From: Verrucomicrobia bacterium LW23
Lineage (GTDB): Bacteria; Verrucomicrobiota; Verrucomicrobiia; Methylacidiphilales; UBA1321
DNA length: 64,000 bases
Assembly: GCA_003054695.1 (NCBI GenBank)
Contig: QAZA01000056.1
Coordinates: forward strand, 310,001 to 374,000
Direction: 5' to 3'
The notes beneath the pieces are model-generated. The model was not told the origin of the DNA and did no database searches. It saw only the letters and a program-made list of their open reading frames with translations. This document shows positions 39,363 through 51,172 of this stretch, piece by piece. Position 1 is the stretch's first letter; every line of letters starts with the position of its first letter. The position numbers and the translations under genes are program-made.

Positions 39363-41570
39363 TTACTCCCCGCGCGAGAGGAGGTAGACGCGTTGTTTGC
39401 CAAAGTTTTTGGGCAGGTTCATCTCTCCAACATATTCGCACGCAAAGCCTTGTGCTGCGTCCTCGGCAAAGGCAAGGGCGGCGAACGACTCGCTGGCGTA
39501 AACCTGGCCCTCGGCGGCAATCGGCTCAATGCGTGCGGCGCGGCTGACGTGCGAGCCCACATAGTTCAGGCGTCCCGTTATCGGGTCGACAAACCGGTAA
39601 ACCGGCCCGGCGTGCAGGCCGATGCGGATGCGCAGCCGGGCGGAAAGGCCCAGCTCTTCCGCGTTTACCTGCTTCATAAAGTCGGCGAGATCCAGCGCGA
39701 GAATTCCCGCCTCCCGCACGCTGGAGAACGCAAAGTAAAAGGCGTCGCCCCACGTGTTCTTCACCTCCGGGTGTTGCCCCGTGCGCTCCAGCATGCGCGC
39801 TACGCCGCCCACATAGTGCGTCATAAACAGGCCCACGTCGTGGTCGGAGAGCTTGCTGTACCCTACAATATCCGCAAACAGCAGCGCCTTAAGCGCGTGC
39901 GTCCACGTCGACGCCACGTTTACCTGGGCCGGCGCGGATGACGGGGCGGAGTGTGAAGCGGACGCGATAACTGCCGTGCCCGCGCCGGAAAAGGTTGTGC
40001 TGGAACCAGGTGCGGCCCTACCGGCATCCAGCGTAGCGCCAGGGACGGCGATTTCCGGGTTAGGCGCGGGTTTGGATGATTCGGCGACGGCGGACGTGCA
40101 GGCCGTAATCTTATCCTGTTGCGCGGCAGGTGCTTCCAGGCCAAAATCTCTTGCGGTGGGCTGCACGTAGGTGGCGCTCAGCACGGCGCTTTTCAGTCGT
40201 GCCAGGCCCTGCAATATCAGGTAGGAGTAATCCTCGCGTCCGCCCTGGGAGGTTTCCTCCGGTTGATGGGCGTAGCTTACGCGCGTGGCTTTATGCAGCA
40301 GGTGCTGCCAGCGCGCCTCCCAGCCCGCGGCCTTCTCTGCCGGGTCGTCGTCGCCGCCGCGTACCAGCAGGGGCGGCAGCGCACCGTGGCGCGGCTCCGG
40401 GCCGGGGAAGACCAGGTGCACTTCTCCGTCCTTCTCCAGCACGCACTCCAAAAACACAATGTCCCGCCAGTCGCCGCCGGCGGAGAAGCCGACGCGCACT
40501 TTCTCCCGCGCGAGGTAATCGCGCACTTTATCGGCAAAGGCGGCCTCGGTTTCGGGCGCCGGCCACGCCGGGTTGCCGCGCATGGCGGTGCCGGAGAACA
40601 TGGCGATGCGGCACGGCGGAAAGCAGTCGCGGAGGATTTTGATGTCGTGGCCTAGGTGCTCCAGCAGCGTCTCCGCCTGGCGGCGCGAGGAGCCGAGCGA
40701 GCCCCAGTCCAGGCGCGCCAGCTCGGCCGCCTCGCGGTACAAGTCCACCGCCTGGGGCAAATCGCCGCGGATGAGGGTGGCCTCCGCGCGGGTGGCGGCC
40801 AGCCAGTAGTTGATTCCTCCGCGGGCCTGCTCGTCGTCGCACAGCTGCAGTACGCGCGCGGCCAGGGCGGCGGCCTCCTCGCGGCGCCCTAGCAGCACGG
40901 CGCACGTGGCGGCGTTAATGGCCGGGTAGTACTCCTGCGAGGAATCGAACGCGCGCTGATAGTAGTGCAGGGCCTCCGTCATGGCCGCGTTGCGCTCCTG
41001 CACGTTTTTGCCCACGCGCGCCATATCCTTAAACGTGCGCGCCAGCATGGAGACAGTCTCCACGTCGTCGTGCCCTTCGTTCAGCAGCTCCATCAGAAGC
41101 GTGCGGCCGGCGCGCGGGGCACCGCTGCGAGCCAGGGCCAGAGCCTGCAACTGGCGCAGGCGCTTATGCGTGGGGTTGATCTTCCGCCCGGCGGCCACCA
41201 CGTCGTGCGCAAAAAAGGGTTCGCCAGCGCCCAGAAGTCTCTCGCCCAAAAGCACATGCACCGATTCGTCGGACTGCCAGCCCGCGTGGGTGCGCTGGTC
41301 CCACATATCGCGTATCTCGCCCAGCGACAACTTCTTGCGGCGAAGCTTGTCGATCAGTTCCGCTTCCGCCGGGGAGATTCGCTGCGCGTCCGCAACCGGC
41401 GCGGGTGCCGGGGGGGACGTCGCACTTTCCGGTGGGAGAATGCGATAGCCTTTGCTGAGAATCTCCGCCATCGCTCTCTCCAGCAGGCGCGCCGTATCTT
41501 CGCTGCTGCCCTGCGCCACGTGCAGGGAGAGCTCGCGAATGAGTGCGGAGATTTCGGGGGGCAGGTTCAT
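39363..41570 (-). CDS. TRAFs-binding/TPR protein with class III cyclase domain
   Basis: This 735-residue protein has an N-terminal helical region and then a TPR-like TRAFs-binding (DUF4071-type) region, about 95-320 (LRKKLSLGEIRDMWDQRTHAG, YYPAINAATCAVLLGR, YWLAATRAEATLIRGD). A middle alpha/beta domain contains RIAMFSGTAMRG. The C-terminal cyclase (about 560-725) has metal ligands in LFADIVGYS and NTWGDAFYF. The usual transition-state Asn is Ser (GSHVSRAARI) while Arg remains, so activity may be altered. The ATG at 41570 starts the helical domain. Together with the kinase-cyclase next door it suggests a cyclic-nucleotide signalling locus. Confidence 0.8.
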   Translation of the reverse strand: MNLPPEISALIRELSLHVAQGSSEDTARLLERAMAEILSKGYRILPPESATSPPAPAPVADAQRISPAEAELIDKLRRKKLSLGEIRDMWDQRTHAGWQSDESVHVLLGERLLGAGEPFFAHDVVAAGRKINPTHKRLRQLQALALARSGAPRAGRTLLMELLNEGHDDVETVSMLARTFKDMARVGKNVQERNAAMTEALHYYQRAFDSSQEYYPAINAATCAVLLGRREEAAALAARVLQLCDDEQARGGINYWLAATRAEATLIRGDLPQAVDLYREAAELARLDWGSLGSSRRQAETLLEHLGHDIKILRDCFPPCRIAMFSGTAMRGNPAWPAPETEAAFADKVRDYLAREKVRVGFSAGGDWRDIVFLECVLEKDGEVHLVFPGPEPRHGALPPLLVRGGDDDPAEKAAGWEARWQHLLHKATRVSYAHQPEETSQGGREDYSYLILQGLARLKSAVLSATYVQPTARDFGLEAPAAQQDKITACTSAVAESSKPAPNPEIAVPGATLDAGRAAPGSSTTFSGAGTAVIASASHSAPSSAPAQVNVASTWTHALKALLFADIVGYSKLSDHDVGLFMTHYVGGVARMLERTGQHPEVKNTWGDAFYFAFSSVREAGILALDLADFMKQVNAEELGLSARLRIRIGLHAGPVYRFVDPITGRLNYVGSHVSRAARIEPIAAEGQVYASESFAALAFAEDAAQGFACEYVGEMNLPKNFGKQRVYLLSRGE

Positions 41571-41821
41571 GCGATAAAAAGGACGCAGGCGAGGGGAAAC
41601 CCTCCTCACTGTAGTCGCTGGCGGAGGATGCGTACAGAGCGGAATTGTGGCGATCTTTTGACGCGGCAGGCAGGCCGGCGGAAGATTATTCATCGGCCAA
41701 GCCATTTAGCACGTAAAGAAGCCGTCAGGCGTCAGACGATCGGCCCCTTGCTCCTTGCGAGACTCCGCACCGGTAAGGCGAGGAAAAAGTTTGTATACAA
41801 CCCCAGGCAACGGGCCCTACA

Positions 41822-43099
41822 ATGGCGGATGGCTCCTTGCCGAAGCCGTGGATGGACGTGAACGAAGCATGCGACATGAAAGTGACTGGAGTGACAGGTA
41901 GCAACAAGCCAATGGACGGCGTCGATCCCCGAGAACCGGTGCGCCATCTCTACGTCCACGTGCCCTTCTGCGCCAAAGTTTGCCCGTACTGCGCCTTCCA
42001 CGTGCACCGCGGGGGGCGGGCGGAGCAATCGCGCTTTGTGGATGCGCTGTTGCGCGAGTGGGAGGCGGCGCAGGCGCTCTACGACTGCGCGTTTGAGACT
42101 GTGTACCTGGGTGGCGGTACGCCTTCCATCCTTGGCGCTGAAGACTTTACGCGTATGGCGAACGCTTTGCATGCGGGCGTTGCCACGGGCGGCGATCGCG
42201 AATGGACCCCCGAGATAACGCTGGAGGTCAACCCCGCCACCGTTACGCCGGCCAAAGCGGCCGCATGGCGCCGGGGCGGTGTCAACCGCATCAGCCTGGG
42301 CGCGCAATCGTTCGATCCCGCGTGGCTGAAGCTGCTGGGGCGTCAGCACAAGCCGGAGGATATTGTCGAATCCGTGCAACAGCTGCGGGCGGAAGGCTTT
42401 GCGAATATCGGCATTGACCTGATGTTTGCCCTGCCGTCGCAACCCGTCAGTGTGTGGCGCGACACCCTGGCCGCCGCCGTGGCCTGCGGGCCGGATCACC
42501 TTTCTGCGTATGCCCTTACGTACGAAGAGGATACGCCATTTCTTGAGAAGCTGAAGCGTGGCGAGTGGACGCGCAACGACGAGCGAGAGGCCGAAATGTT
42601 CTCCATGACCGTCGACTTCCTGGCCGGCCACGGCTTATACGCGTACGAGATCTCCAACTTTGCCCGCCCCGGTCGGGAGAGTCGCCACAACCGCGCCTAC
42701 TGGCTTGGCCGCGACTACCTGGGCCTGGGCCCGAGCGCCGTCAGCACGCTGCAGGGACGCCGCTGGCGCAATGCGCCGGATACGCAAGCGTATGTGGAGG
42801 CGTTACTTACATTGCCCGGCGATGGGAAGGGACTTGCCCCGCGCGTGGACGAAGAAGTGGTGACCGAGGAGATACGCCAGCGCGAGCGCATCATGTTCGG
42901 CCTGAGGATGCGCGAAGGCGTTGCGCTGGAGGACCTTGCGACGCTGGCCGCCTTCGGGAGCGACAGCCCAGTGGCTCACGTGCAGGCTTCTACGGAAAAC
43001 ATTGTGCGCGAGGGACTTGCCGTGCGCGAGGAGGGGAGACTTCGCCTTACACCGCGCGGCCGCCTCGTTGCGGACTCCATCGCGGAGCTTTTTGTGTAG
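41822..43099 (+). CDS. hemW: HemW-like radical SAM protein
   Basis: This protein of up to 425 residues has the HemW radical-SAM pattern CAKVCPYCAF (CxxxCxxC), YLGGGTPS, LEVNPATV, GVNRISLGAQSFDP, LMFALPSQ, YAYEISNFARPG and SRHNRAYW. HemW proteins bind heme and a 4Fe-4S cluster and are thought to insert heme into respiratory enzymes, and were long mis-annotated as coproporphyrinogen oxidases. The start is uncertain: ATGs at 41822, 41852, 41876 and 41912 are all in frame, and the conserved part begins near 41930. Confidence 0.85.
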   Translation: MADGSLPKPWMDVNEACDMKVTGVTGSNKPMDGVDPREPVRHLYVHVPFCAKVCPYCAFHVHRGGRAEQSRFVDALLREWEAAQALYDCAFETVYLGGGTPSILGAEDFTRMANALHAGVATGGDREWTPEITLEVNPATVTPAKAAAWRRGGVNRISLGAQSFDPAWLKLLGRQHKPEDIVESVQQLRAEGFANIGIDLMFALPSQPVSVWRDTLAAAVACGPDHLSAYALTYEEDTPFLEKLKRGEWTRNDEREAEMFSMTVDFLAGHGLYAYEISNFARPGRESRHNRAYWLGRDYLGLGPSAVSTLQGRRWRNAPDTQAYVEALLTLPGDGKGLAPRVDEEVVTEEIRQRERIMFGLRMREGVALEDLATLAAFGSDSPVAHVQASTENIVREGLAVREEGRLRLTPRGRLVADSIAELFV

Positions 43100-43197
43100 C
43101 GGGCTACTGCCGAAGTGCGCAGTTACACGCTAACGTTTTGCTATCGAATGACTTGCGTGGTGCGTCAGACCGTGCGCTACGCGCCGCAACCGGGGGC

Positions 43198-44013
43198 TTA
43201 CATCTTGTCGTTGGCAACCTTTTTGCCGGTGCCGACACCCGTGGTGCCTGCGTCGCTGGGCTGGGTCTGCGTCTTGGGGAGCATCAGCTTGAGGCTGGAG
43301 CCGCTCTTGTTGGAAACCTGATTTTTAAGGGCGCGCATAATCAGCGCGTGCTCGCCGTACTTCAGCCACGGGCCGTCGGGCACCGCGGTTTCGTCCACAA
43401 AGCGCCAGTCGCAGCGGTCCAGGCCTTTCATGCCCAGGTAGTCGCGCACGGCGGGGGAGACGTCGAGGCCGGCGCCGGAGTGCTCCGTGGTGGGGCGGGA
43501 GTTGCCGAAGACGTAGTCGGCGTGATCGTAGCGGAACGGGCCGACATCTTCCCACTGGGCGTAGGCAACCTTGCCGGTGGAGCGCATGCGAATCTGCACC
43601 CACTTGCCTTTGCACTGGCTGACATAGCGCTCGCCCTCGCGTGGGGTGCGGTACCACGGTATGTAGCGGCGGGCCAGTTCGGGGTACTTGACGTCGTTAA
43701 AGGGCAGCGCGCAGTAAAAGGGGTTAAGCGTGGCGGCAAAATTTTTGGGGAGCAGGCCGCTGCGCTTTTCGGGATTATCCTCTCCACCGTAGTTTTGCGT
43801 CCAGCTTCCGTCCCAGGCGCTCTTGTAATTGGTGGTGCTGTTGTAACCGCTGCTGCCCTGCCCGATCCAGAAGGTGGTGGTGACAATATCCAGCTTCCAG
43901 GGGAACGTCTGCGTGCGTCTCGCTTTACTCTCACCACTATCGGGCGCCGCTCCAACAAGGGTTGCCCCCAGTACTACAAGGCCGGCCAGTGAGAGAAGCG
44001 TAGATTTGAACAT
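43198..44013 (-). CDS. secreted double-psi-barrel-like protein
   Basis: This 271-residue protein has a clear signal peptide (LLSLAGLVVLGATLVGAA). A large domain contains NPFYCALPFNDV, PWYRTPREGERYVSQCKGKWVQI, YAQWEDVGPFRYDHADYVFG and GLDVSPAVRDYLG, a pattern I associate with secreted double-psi beta-barrel (RlpA/expansin-like) proteins of this group. Two Cys may form a disulfide. The tail is Thr/Gly/Lys-rich. It is probably periplasmic or cell-wall associated; the substrate is unknown. Confidence 0.6.
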   Translation of the reverse strand: MFKSTLLSLAGLVVLGATLVGAAPDSGESKARRTQTFPWKLDIVTTTFWIGQGSSGYNSTTNYKSAWDGSWTQNYGGEDNPEKRSGLLPKNFAATLNPFYCALPFNDVKYPELARRYIPWYRTPREGERYVSQCKGKWVQIRMRSTGKVAYAQWEDVGPFRYDHADYVFGNSRPTTEHSGAGLDVSPAVRDYLGMKGLDRCDWRFVDETAVPDGPWLKYGEHALIMRALKNQVSNKSGSSLKLMLPKTQTQPSDAGTTGVGTGKKVANDKM

Positions 44014-44383
44014 AGCGGTAAGGTCGGGTTAATTGCGGGACGGTTCGGTGAGGCTAGGGCAGACGGTTGTGTGGTGTCAACCCTTTCGTGCCATGGAACT
44101 GCATTTTTTCGACCTTTTCTAACGACTTTAATGTTAAAGCTATCGCGTCGTTATTACGCGCTGAGCCGTAAAATCGTGCCGCTTTTGATGTGGCGCAAAC
44201 TATCCGATCCCATTCATCCGAGCCATTTCATGCCGTCATGTCACATTTGCATGGCGTTTGGCTTGCGCATGGCGGCTCCCTCGGGACGGGGTGGCTCGCC
44301 ATGCGCGTCTGGTGTAAAAAAAGCCTGTTCTTGTGCGAAATCATCACCATTATAGTGCGGCACATTTTCGCCTTCCCATCCCC

Positions 44384-47611
<3,228 letters not shown>

Positions 47612-47633
47612 AGCTTAAGTTGCGTTATGGAAA

Positions 47634-47675
47634 CCAGGGAGCACGCGCCGTGCATTTGCGGTGCGTGCTTCCTGG
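47634..47675 (+). terminator. hairpin after carB
   Basis: CCAGGGAGCACGC and GCGTGCTTCCTGG pair over 13 bp with one mismatch and a 16-base loop, 23 bases after the carB stop. It argues that translation of the next gene starts at 47699 rather than at an ATG (47627) inside or before the stem. The T-run is weak. Confidence 0.55.
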
Positions 47676-47698
47676 GCTTCTGCAATACTGCAATAGCA

Positions 47699-48379
47699 AT
47701 GGCTACACACCCTGCATACACCCACGGGCGCGCTGTGAGATGCGCCTACATCTTCGCACTTGCCCTGCTGTGCGTGTGCGGACTTGCTGTCCCCATCACC
47801 GTTGCCACCATCCACGCCGCCCCGGGCGAGGGCGACTATGTCACCCCGGAAACGCTTGCCATGGAGCTCACTATCGGCGGATCGCTCAGCCCCGTGATGC
47901 AGCGCTTCGAACTGTTTAAGCTGGGCAATAAAACGCGCCTCGAAGGGCTGGACGACCACCCCGTCGCCATTATCATGTCGCCCGATGAGCAGAAATTGTA
48001 CATGCTCAGCCTCAAAAACAAAATCTTCGTCGAGCACCCCTACCGCCCCGGCTTCGCCGCGATGCACGGCGTCGCCACCGCCGGCGTCACGTGGGTAAAG
48101 AAGGGGAGCGAAGTGGTGAATGGCGAACCCTGCACCAGCTACCTGGCCACCGGCATCCCCGCCAACAGCGGCAAGCCGGAACCCACCGTAACGCTCCTTG
48201 TCAGCGACAAAACGAAACTCCCCTTCCAAACCCGCACCGAGACCGTGCTGCCCAACGGCACCCAAGCCACCTCCTTCTGCAACTTCAAACCGCTGGACAA
48301 AAGGCCGGACGAAGCCATGTTCCGCATCCCCGCCGACTTCAAACCAACCGAAGCGCCCCGCCCTTTGAAAACGCGTTAG
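47699..48379 (+). CDS. secreted DUF4412-like protein
   Basis: This protein of about 226 residues has a signal peptide (AYIFALALLCVCGLAV) and a beta-rich mature part (VMQRFELFKLGNKTRLEGL, VAIIMSPDEQKLYMLSLKNKIFVEH, EPCTSYLATG, ILLVSDKTKLPFQTRTE-like strands) resembling DUF4412 / LolA-like periplasmic proteins. The second protein at 49227 has the same plan. Function is unknown; such proteins may bind lipids or lipoproteins. Confidence 0.65.
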   Translation: MATHPAYTHGRAVRCAYIFALALLCVCGLAVPITVATIHAAPGEGDYVTPETLAMELTIGGSLSPVMQRFELFKLGNKTRLEGLDDHPVAIIMSPDEQKLYMLSLKNKIFVEHPYRPGFAAMHGVATAGVTWVKKGSEVVNGEPCTSYLATGIPANSGKPEPTVTLLVSDKTKLPFQTRTETVLPNGTQATSFCNFKPLDKRPDEAMFRIPADFKPTEAPRPLKTR

Positions 48380-48393
48380 CTGCTGTCTTAGGT

Positions 48394-48541
48394 GCTGTCG
48401 ACATTCACCCTCTAAGAGTTAGTGAAACGCCAACTCCCCTTTCCCCCGTAGAGTACGCTACGGGGGACGAGATACGGAAAGGGCCAATCAAGGCGTTTGC
48501 TCAACTGACCACAGATGACGAGGGAAATGAATGTCGACAGC
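48394..48541. repeat. palindromic element A (GTCGAC-bounded)
   Basis: A 148-base element is bounded by GCTGTCGACATTC and its exact inverse GAATGTCGACAGC. Inside are nested complementary arms: AAACGCC/GGCGTTT, CCCTTTCC/GGAAAGGG and CCCCGTAG/CTACGGGG, so the whole can fold into one long hairpin. No gene is inside. It looks like a small non-coding mobile or regulatory palindrome. Confidence 0.7.
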
Positions 48542-48585
48542 CTATTCTCCTAAGCCAGAAATACGTATCATTAGCCTGCTACCCC

Positions 48586-48715
48586 TTCCGTTCCGCCCCT
48601 TTGTGTCTTCGTGTCTTTGTGGTTAAATAATCCCCATTCCCATTTTCGCAGAGAAGCAGAGGGGAGGGGGAACATTAACCACAAAGACACAAAGACACAA
48701 AGGGGCGGAACGGAA
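48586..48715. repeat. palindromic element C, 41-bp arms
   Basis: Arms of 41 bases (48586-48626 and 48675-48715) pair with one mismatch around a 48-base loop. They carry the ACACAAAG-type core. The similarity continues outward, more loosely, to the GTCGACAGCC at 48534-48543 and GGCTGTCGAC at 48750-48759, so this element is framed by the same boundary motif in the opposite sense as its neighbours A and B. Confidence 0.75.
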
Positions 48716-48749
48716 CTTATGATGCTTACTTCTGATTCAGGACAGTAGA

Positions 48750-48903
48750 GGCTGTCGACATTTCGGCGGTCTGCGGTTCCCTTTGGCGATCTTTCCGTCC
48801 TTGGCGTCAAAAATCTGTTGGATTGTATGGCGAGGGGATTTTTAACGCCAAGGACGGAAAGATCGCCAAGACTGAGAAGGGAATAGTTCGAATGTCGACA
48901 GCC
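48750..48903. repeat. palindromic element B (GTCGAC-bounded)
   Basis: A 154-base element is bounded by GGCTGTCGACATT and AATGTCGACAGCC. Inner arms of 33 bases (48783-48815 and 48837-48869) pair with one mismatch around a 21-base loop. Its sequence differs from A and C except at the boundaries. From 48904 to 49226 nothing else is recognised. Confidence 0.75.
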
Positions 48904-49226
48904 TCTGGAGCATCTTCCAGATAGCTTGTCGCGAATTTGCCAGGCTCCGAGAACGGCGGAGCCGTTCCATACCACAGCTCGGGGTTGCCCGGCGCACTCT
49001 GATGCGAGGACTACGCCGGGTAGATCGGAACCAGGAACCCCCACGCTACGCGTTCTTCCGTCGGACCCTTCGCGCTCGTTCCTCGCGCGTGCGTTGTTCA
49101 GAGCCACCGAGAGTGCCTCGCACATGCACTAAACGAGCGCGAGTGGATCGCGCGCTTGCTTGCTTGCGTCTTTGCGTTGCCTGTGATATCAGCAAGTTGC
49201 AATAGCAGCAGCATCTTGCAAACGGT

Positions 49227-49952
49227 ATGTCCTCAGCATTACATCCAGCTTCCTCGCGACATCTCGCCTTCCCCTGCCCACGCACAGCGCTCAGTCTCCG
49301 CCTCCTCGGCCTGGTTCTTCTCCAGGCCGTTGCGCTTTGCCTTGGCGGGGTGAGCCCGGTCCTCGCCCAAAACCCCGCCCAGGCTCCGGCTCCGGCCGCG
49401 GAAGCCGCCCCCGCTCAGGAGGCGCCCGTGGCCTACCCCCGGCAATACGCCGCCGAGCAGGCCATTACGTTTACGCTGGCCGACGGCACCACAAAGTCCG
49501 ACAAGACAACAACTTACTTCTCAGGCGAGGACCTGCGCATCGATAACAGCACGCAGACCATGCTCTTCCTCGGCAGCCAGCAAAAAGCGTACAAAATTGT
49601 GCACGCCAACAAGGAGTACGGTGAGATGGGTTTCTCCCCGGAGGTCATCGCGCGCATCAACACCTTCCCCGCGGACGCCACGTGGGAGAAGCTGGGCACC
49701 GCCACCGTTGCCGGCAAAAAGTGCGACCACTACCTGATGACCTCCGCGCAGTTCAAAACCATGTACTCGCGCGCCGAAATCTGGGTCGATCCCGCCACCC
49801 GCTGGCCTGTCAAGACACTGCTCACCCCCAACGTGCAGGAGCCCGTCAAGTCGCTCGGCACCATCATCAGCATACGGCAGGGCCCGCAACCTGCCGCCCT
49901 GTTTACCGTGCCGCAGGGGTACGAGGCGGTCGATATCCGCTTCCTCAAGTAG
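49227..49952 (+). CDS. secreted DUF4412-like protein, paralog
   Basis: This 241-residue protein has a basic N-terminus and signal peptide (LRLLGLVLLQAVALCLGGVSPVLAQ), an Ala/Pro linker, and a beta-rich domain (QAITFTLADGTT, TYFSGEDLRIDNSTQTMLFLG, KKCDHYLMTSAQFKTMYSRAEIWVDP, VPQGYEAVDIRFLK). Layout resembles the protein at 47699, so both may be periplasmic DUF4412-type proteins. Both genes have a TGCAATAGCA string shortly before the start. Confidence 0.65.
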   Translation: MSSALHPASSRHLAFPCPRTALSLRLLGLVLLQAVALCLGGVSPVLAQNPAQAPAPAAEAAPAQEAPVAYPRQYAAEQAITFTLADGTTKSDKTTTYFSGEDLRIDNSTQTMLFLGSQQKAYKIVHANKEYGEMGFSPEVIARINTFPADATWEKLGTATVAGKKCDHYLMTSAQFKTMYSRAEIWVDPATRWPVKTLLTPNVQEPVKSLGTIISIRQGPQPAALFTVPQGYEAVDIRFLK

Positions 49953-50377
49953 CGCCGGGGCGCACGCGTAAAGTTATCGCGCTGTTGAGTTTGGGACAGC
50001 GCCGAGGCGGTGGCGAAGCGCCGTGCCACCTAAAGCAAAGTTTCGCGCAATCGCGATGCTTTTGAGTGGACGCGAACGAGCGGCACGGTTACAGATAGAG
50101 ACGATGCGATTGCCATCGTCGACCCAACTAGCAGGAAACAGCGACTGCAAACAGGTGTGCACAACTCGCGCCGCATTTTTGCGCTGGCAACCCGGCAGAT
50201 ATTTCCCTACAACCCCACCGTGCCGGAGAGACTTTTCGCCTAATATAACCCGATCATTTAACTCGGCTTAGGAGATACCCTATGAGTTCGCTTGCTCACT
50301 ACCGGGCAATCCCTGTATCTTATATGAAATCCTGAGGCCCCGCACGTACCCACCAACCACTTAACATCGCCCGTCCC
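49953..50377. other. intergenic region upstream of comB
   Basis: No large gene is seen in these 425 bases. The only item of note is a possible short leader frame at 50282, listed separately. The stretch 49970-50220 has average GC and no marked repeat. Confidence 0.4.
50282..50335 (+). CDS. possible 17-residue leader peptide before comB
   Basis: MSSLAHYRAIPVSYMKS is preceded by TTAGGAGA at good spacing, better than the site of comB itself, which starts 43 bases later at TTG. It may regulate comB by coupling or attenuation. There is no homology to draw on and short frames occur by chance. Confidence 0.3.
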   Translation: MSSLAHYRAIPVSYMKS

Positions 50378-51118
50378 TTGCCCACGCTCAACCTCATCTA
50401 CACCCCCGGACAGCTCCGCAACACCGACCCGACCAGCTTTGCCGACGCCACCTGCGTCGTCATTGACGTGCTGCGCGCCACCTCCGTCATCATCGCGGGG
50501 CTGGCGGCCGGGGCGGCGGCGTTTCACCCGGTGCGCACCATTGAGGACGCCCAGGCCACCCACGCCGAGCACCCCACGTGGCTGCTGGCCGGCGAGCGCG
50601 ACGGCGTGGCCCGCCCGGGCTTTCACCTCGGCAACTCCCCGCGCGAGTACACCGGCGAGCGCGTGGCCGGCCGGCACATCATCCACACCACCACCAACGG
50701 CACTGTGGCCCTGCGCGGCTGCGCTCAGGCGCGACGCGTCATCGCCGCGGCGTTTTTCAACTTGAGTGCTGTGATTGAAGAACTTGCGGTTGCGGCCGGC
50801 GATGACTCCCCGCTCTACATCATTTGCTCCGGCACAGGCAAAACGTTCTCGCACGAGGACGCCATTGTCGCCGGCGCCATCGCCAACGAGCTCGACCCCG
50901 GCCACCCCGTCGCGTGCATCTACCGCTCCGTTGCGCACGATTTGCCCCGCTACTTCCGCACCACCCACAACGCCCGCAGCCTGGTGCGCCTGAACATGGA
51001 GGCCGATATCGACTTCTGCCTTCGCCGCGACATCTGGCCCATCCTCCCCACCCTGCAGCGCGACGGCTCCATCGTTATCGGCCAGCCCCTGGCCGCCGCC
51101 CCCCGCGTGGCGGCGTAG
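50378..51118 (+). CDS. comB: 2-phosphosulfolactate phosphatase (ComB-like)
   Basis: This 246-residue protein shows the ComB pattern: ATCVVIDVLRATSVI near residue 25, AGERDGVARPGFHLGNSPREY, HTTTNGTVAL and YIICSGTGKTFSHEDAIVAGAI. ComB removes phosphate from 2-phospho-3-sulfolactate, known in coenzyme M synthesis and sulfolactate metabolism. No other pathway genes are near. The start appears to be TTG at 50378, before the first conserved strand. Confidence 0.8.
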   Translation: MPTLNLIYTPGQLRNTDPTSFADATCVVIDVLRATSVIIAGLAAGAAAFHPVRTIEDAQATHAEHPTWLLAGERDGVARPGFHLGNSPREYTGERVAGRHIIHTTTNGTVALRGCAQARRVIAAAFFNLSAVIEELAVAAGDDSPLYIICSGTGKTFSHEDAIVAGAIANELDPGHPVACIYRSVAHDLPRYFRTTHNARSLVRLNMEADIDFCLRRDIWPILPTLQRDGSIVIGQPLAAAPRVAA

Positions 51119-51172
51119 GTGGGGGAGAAGTTGGGCGGGATAATAAGCCTTGCTAATCTATACTCGCTACTC

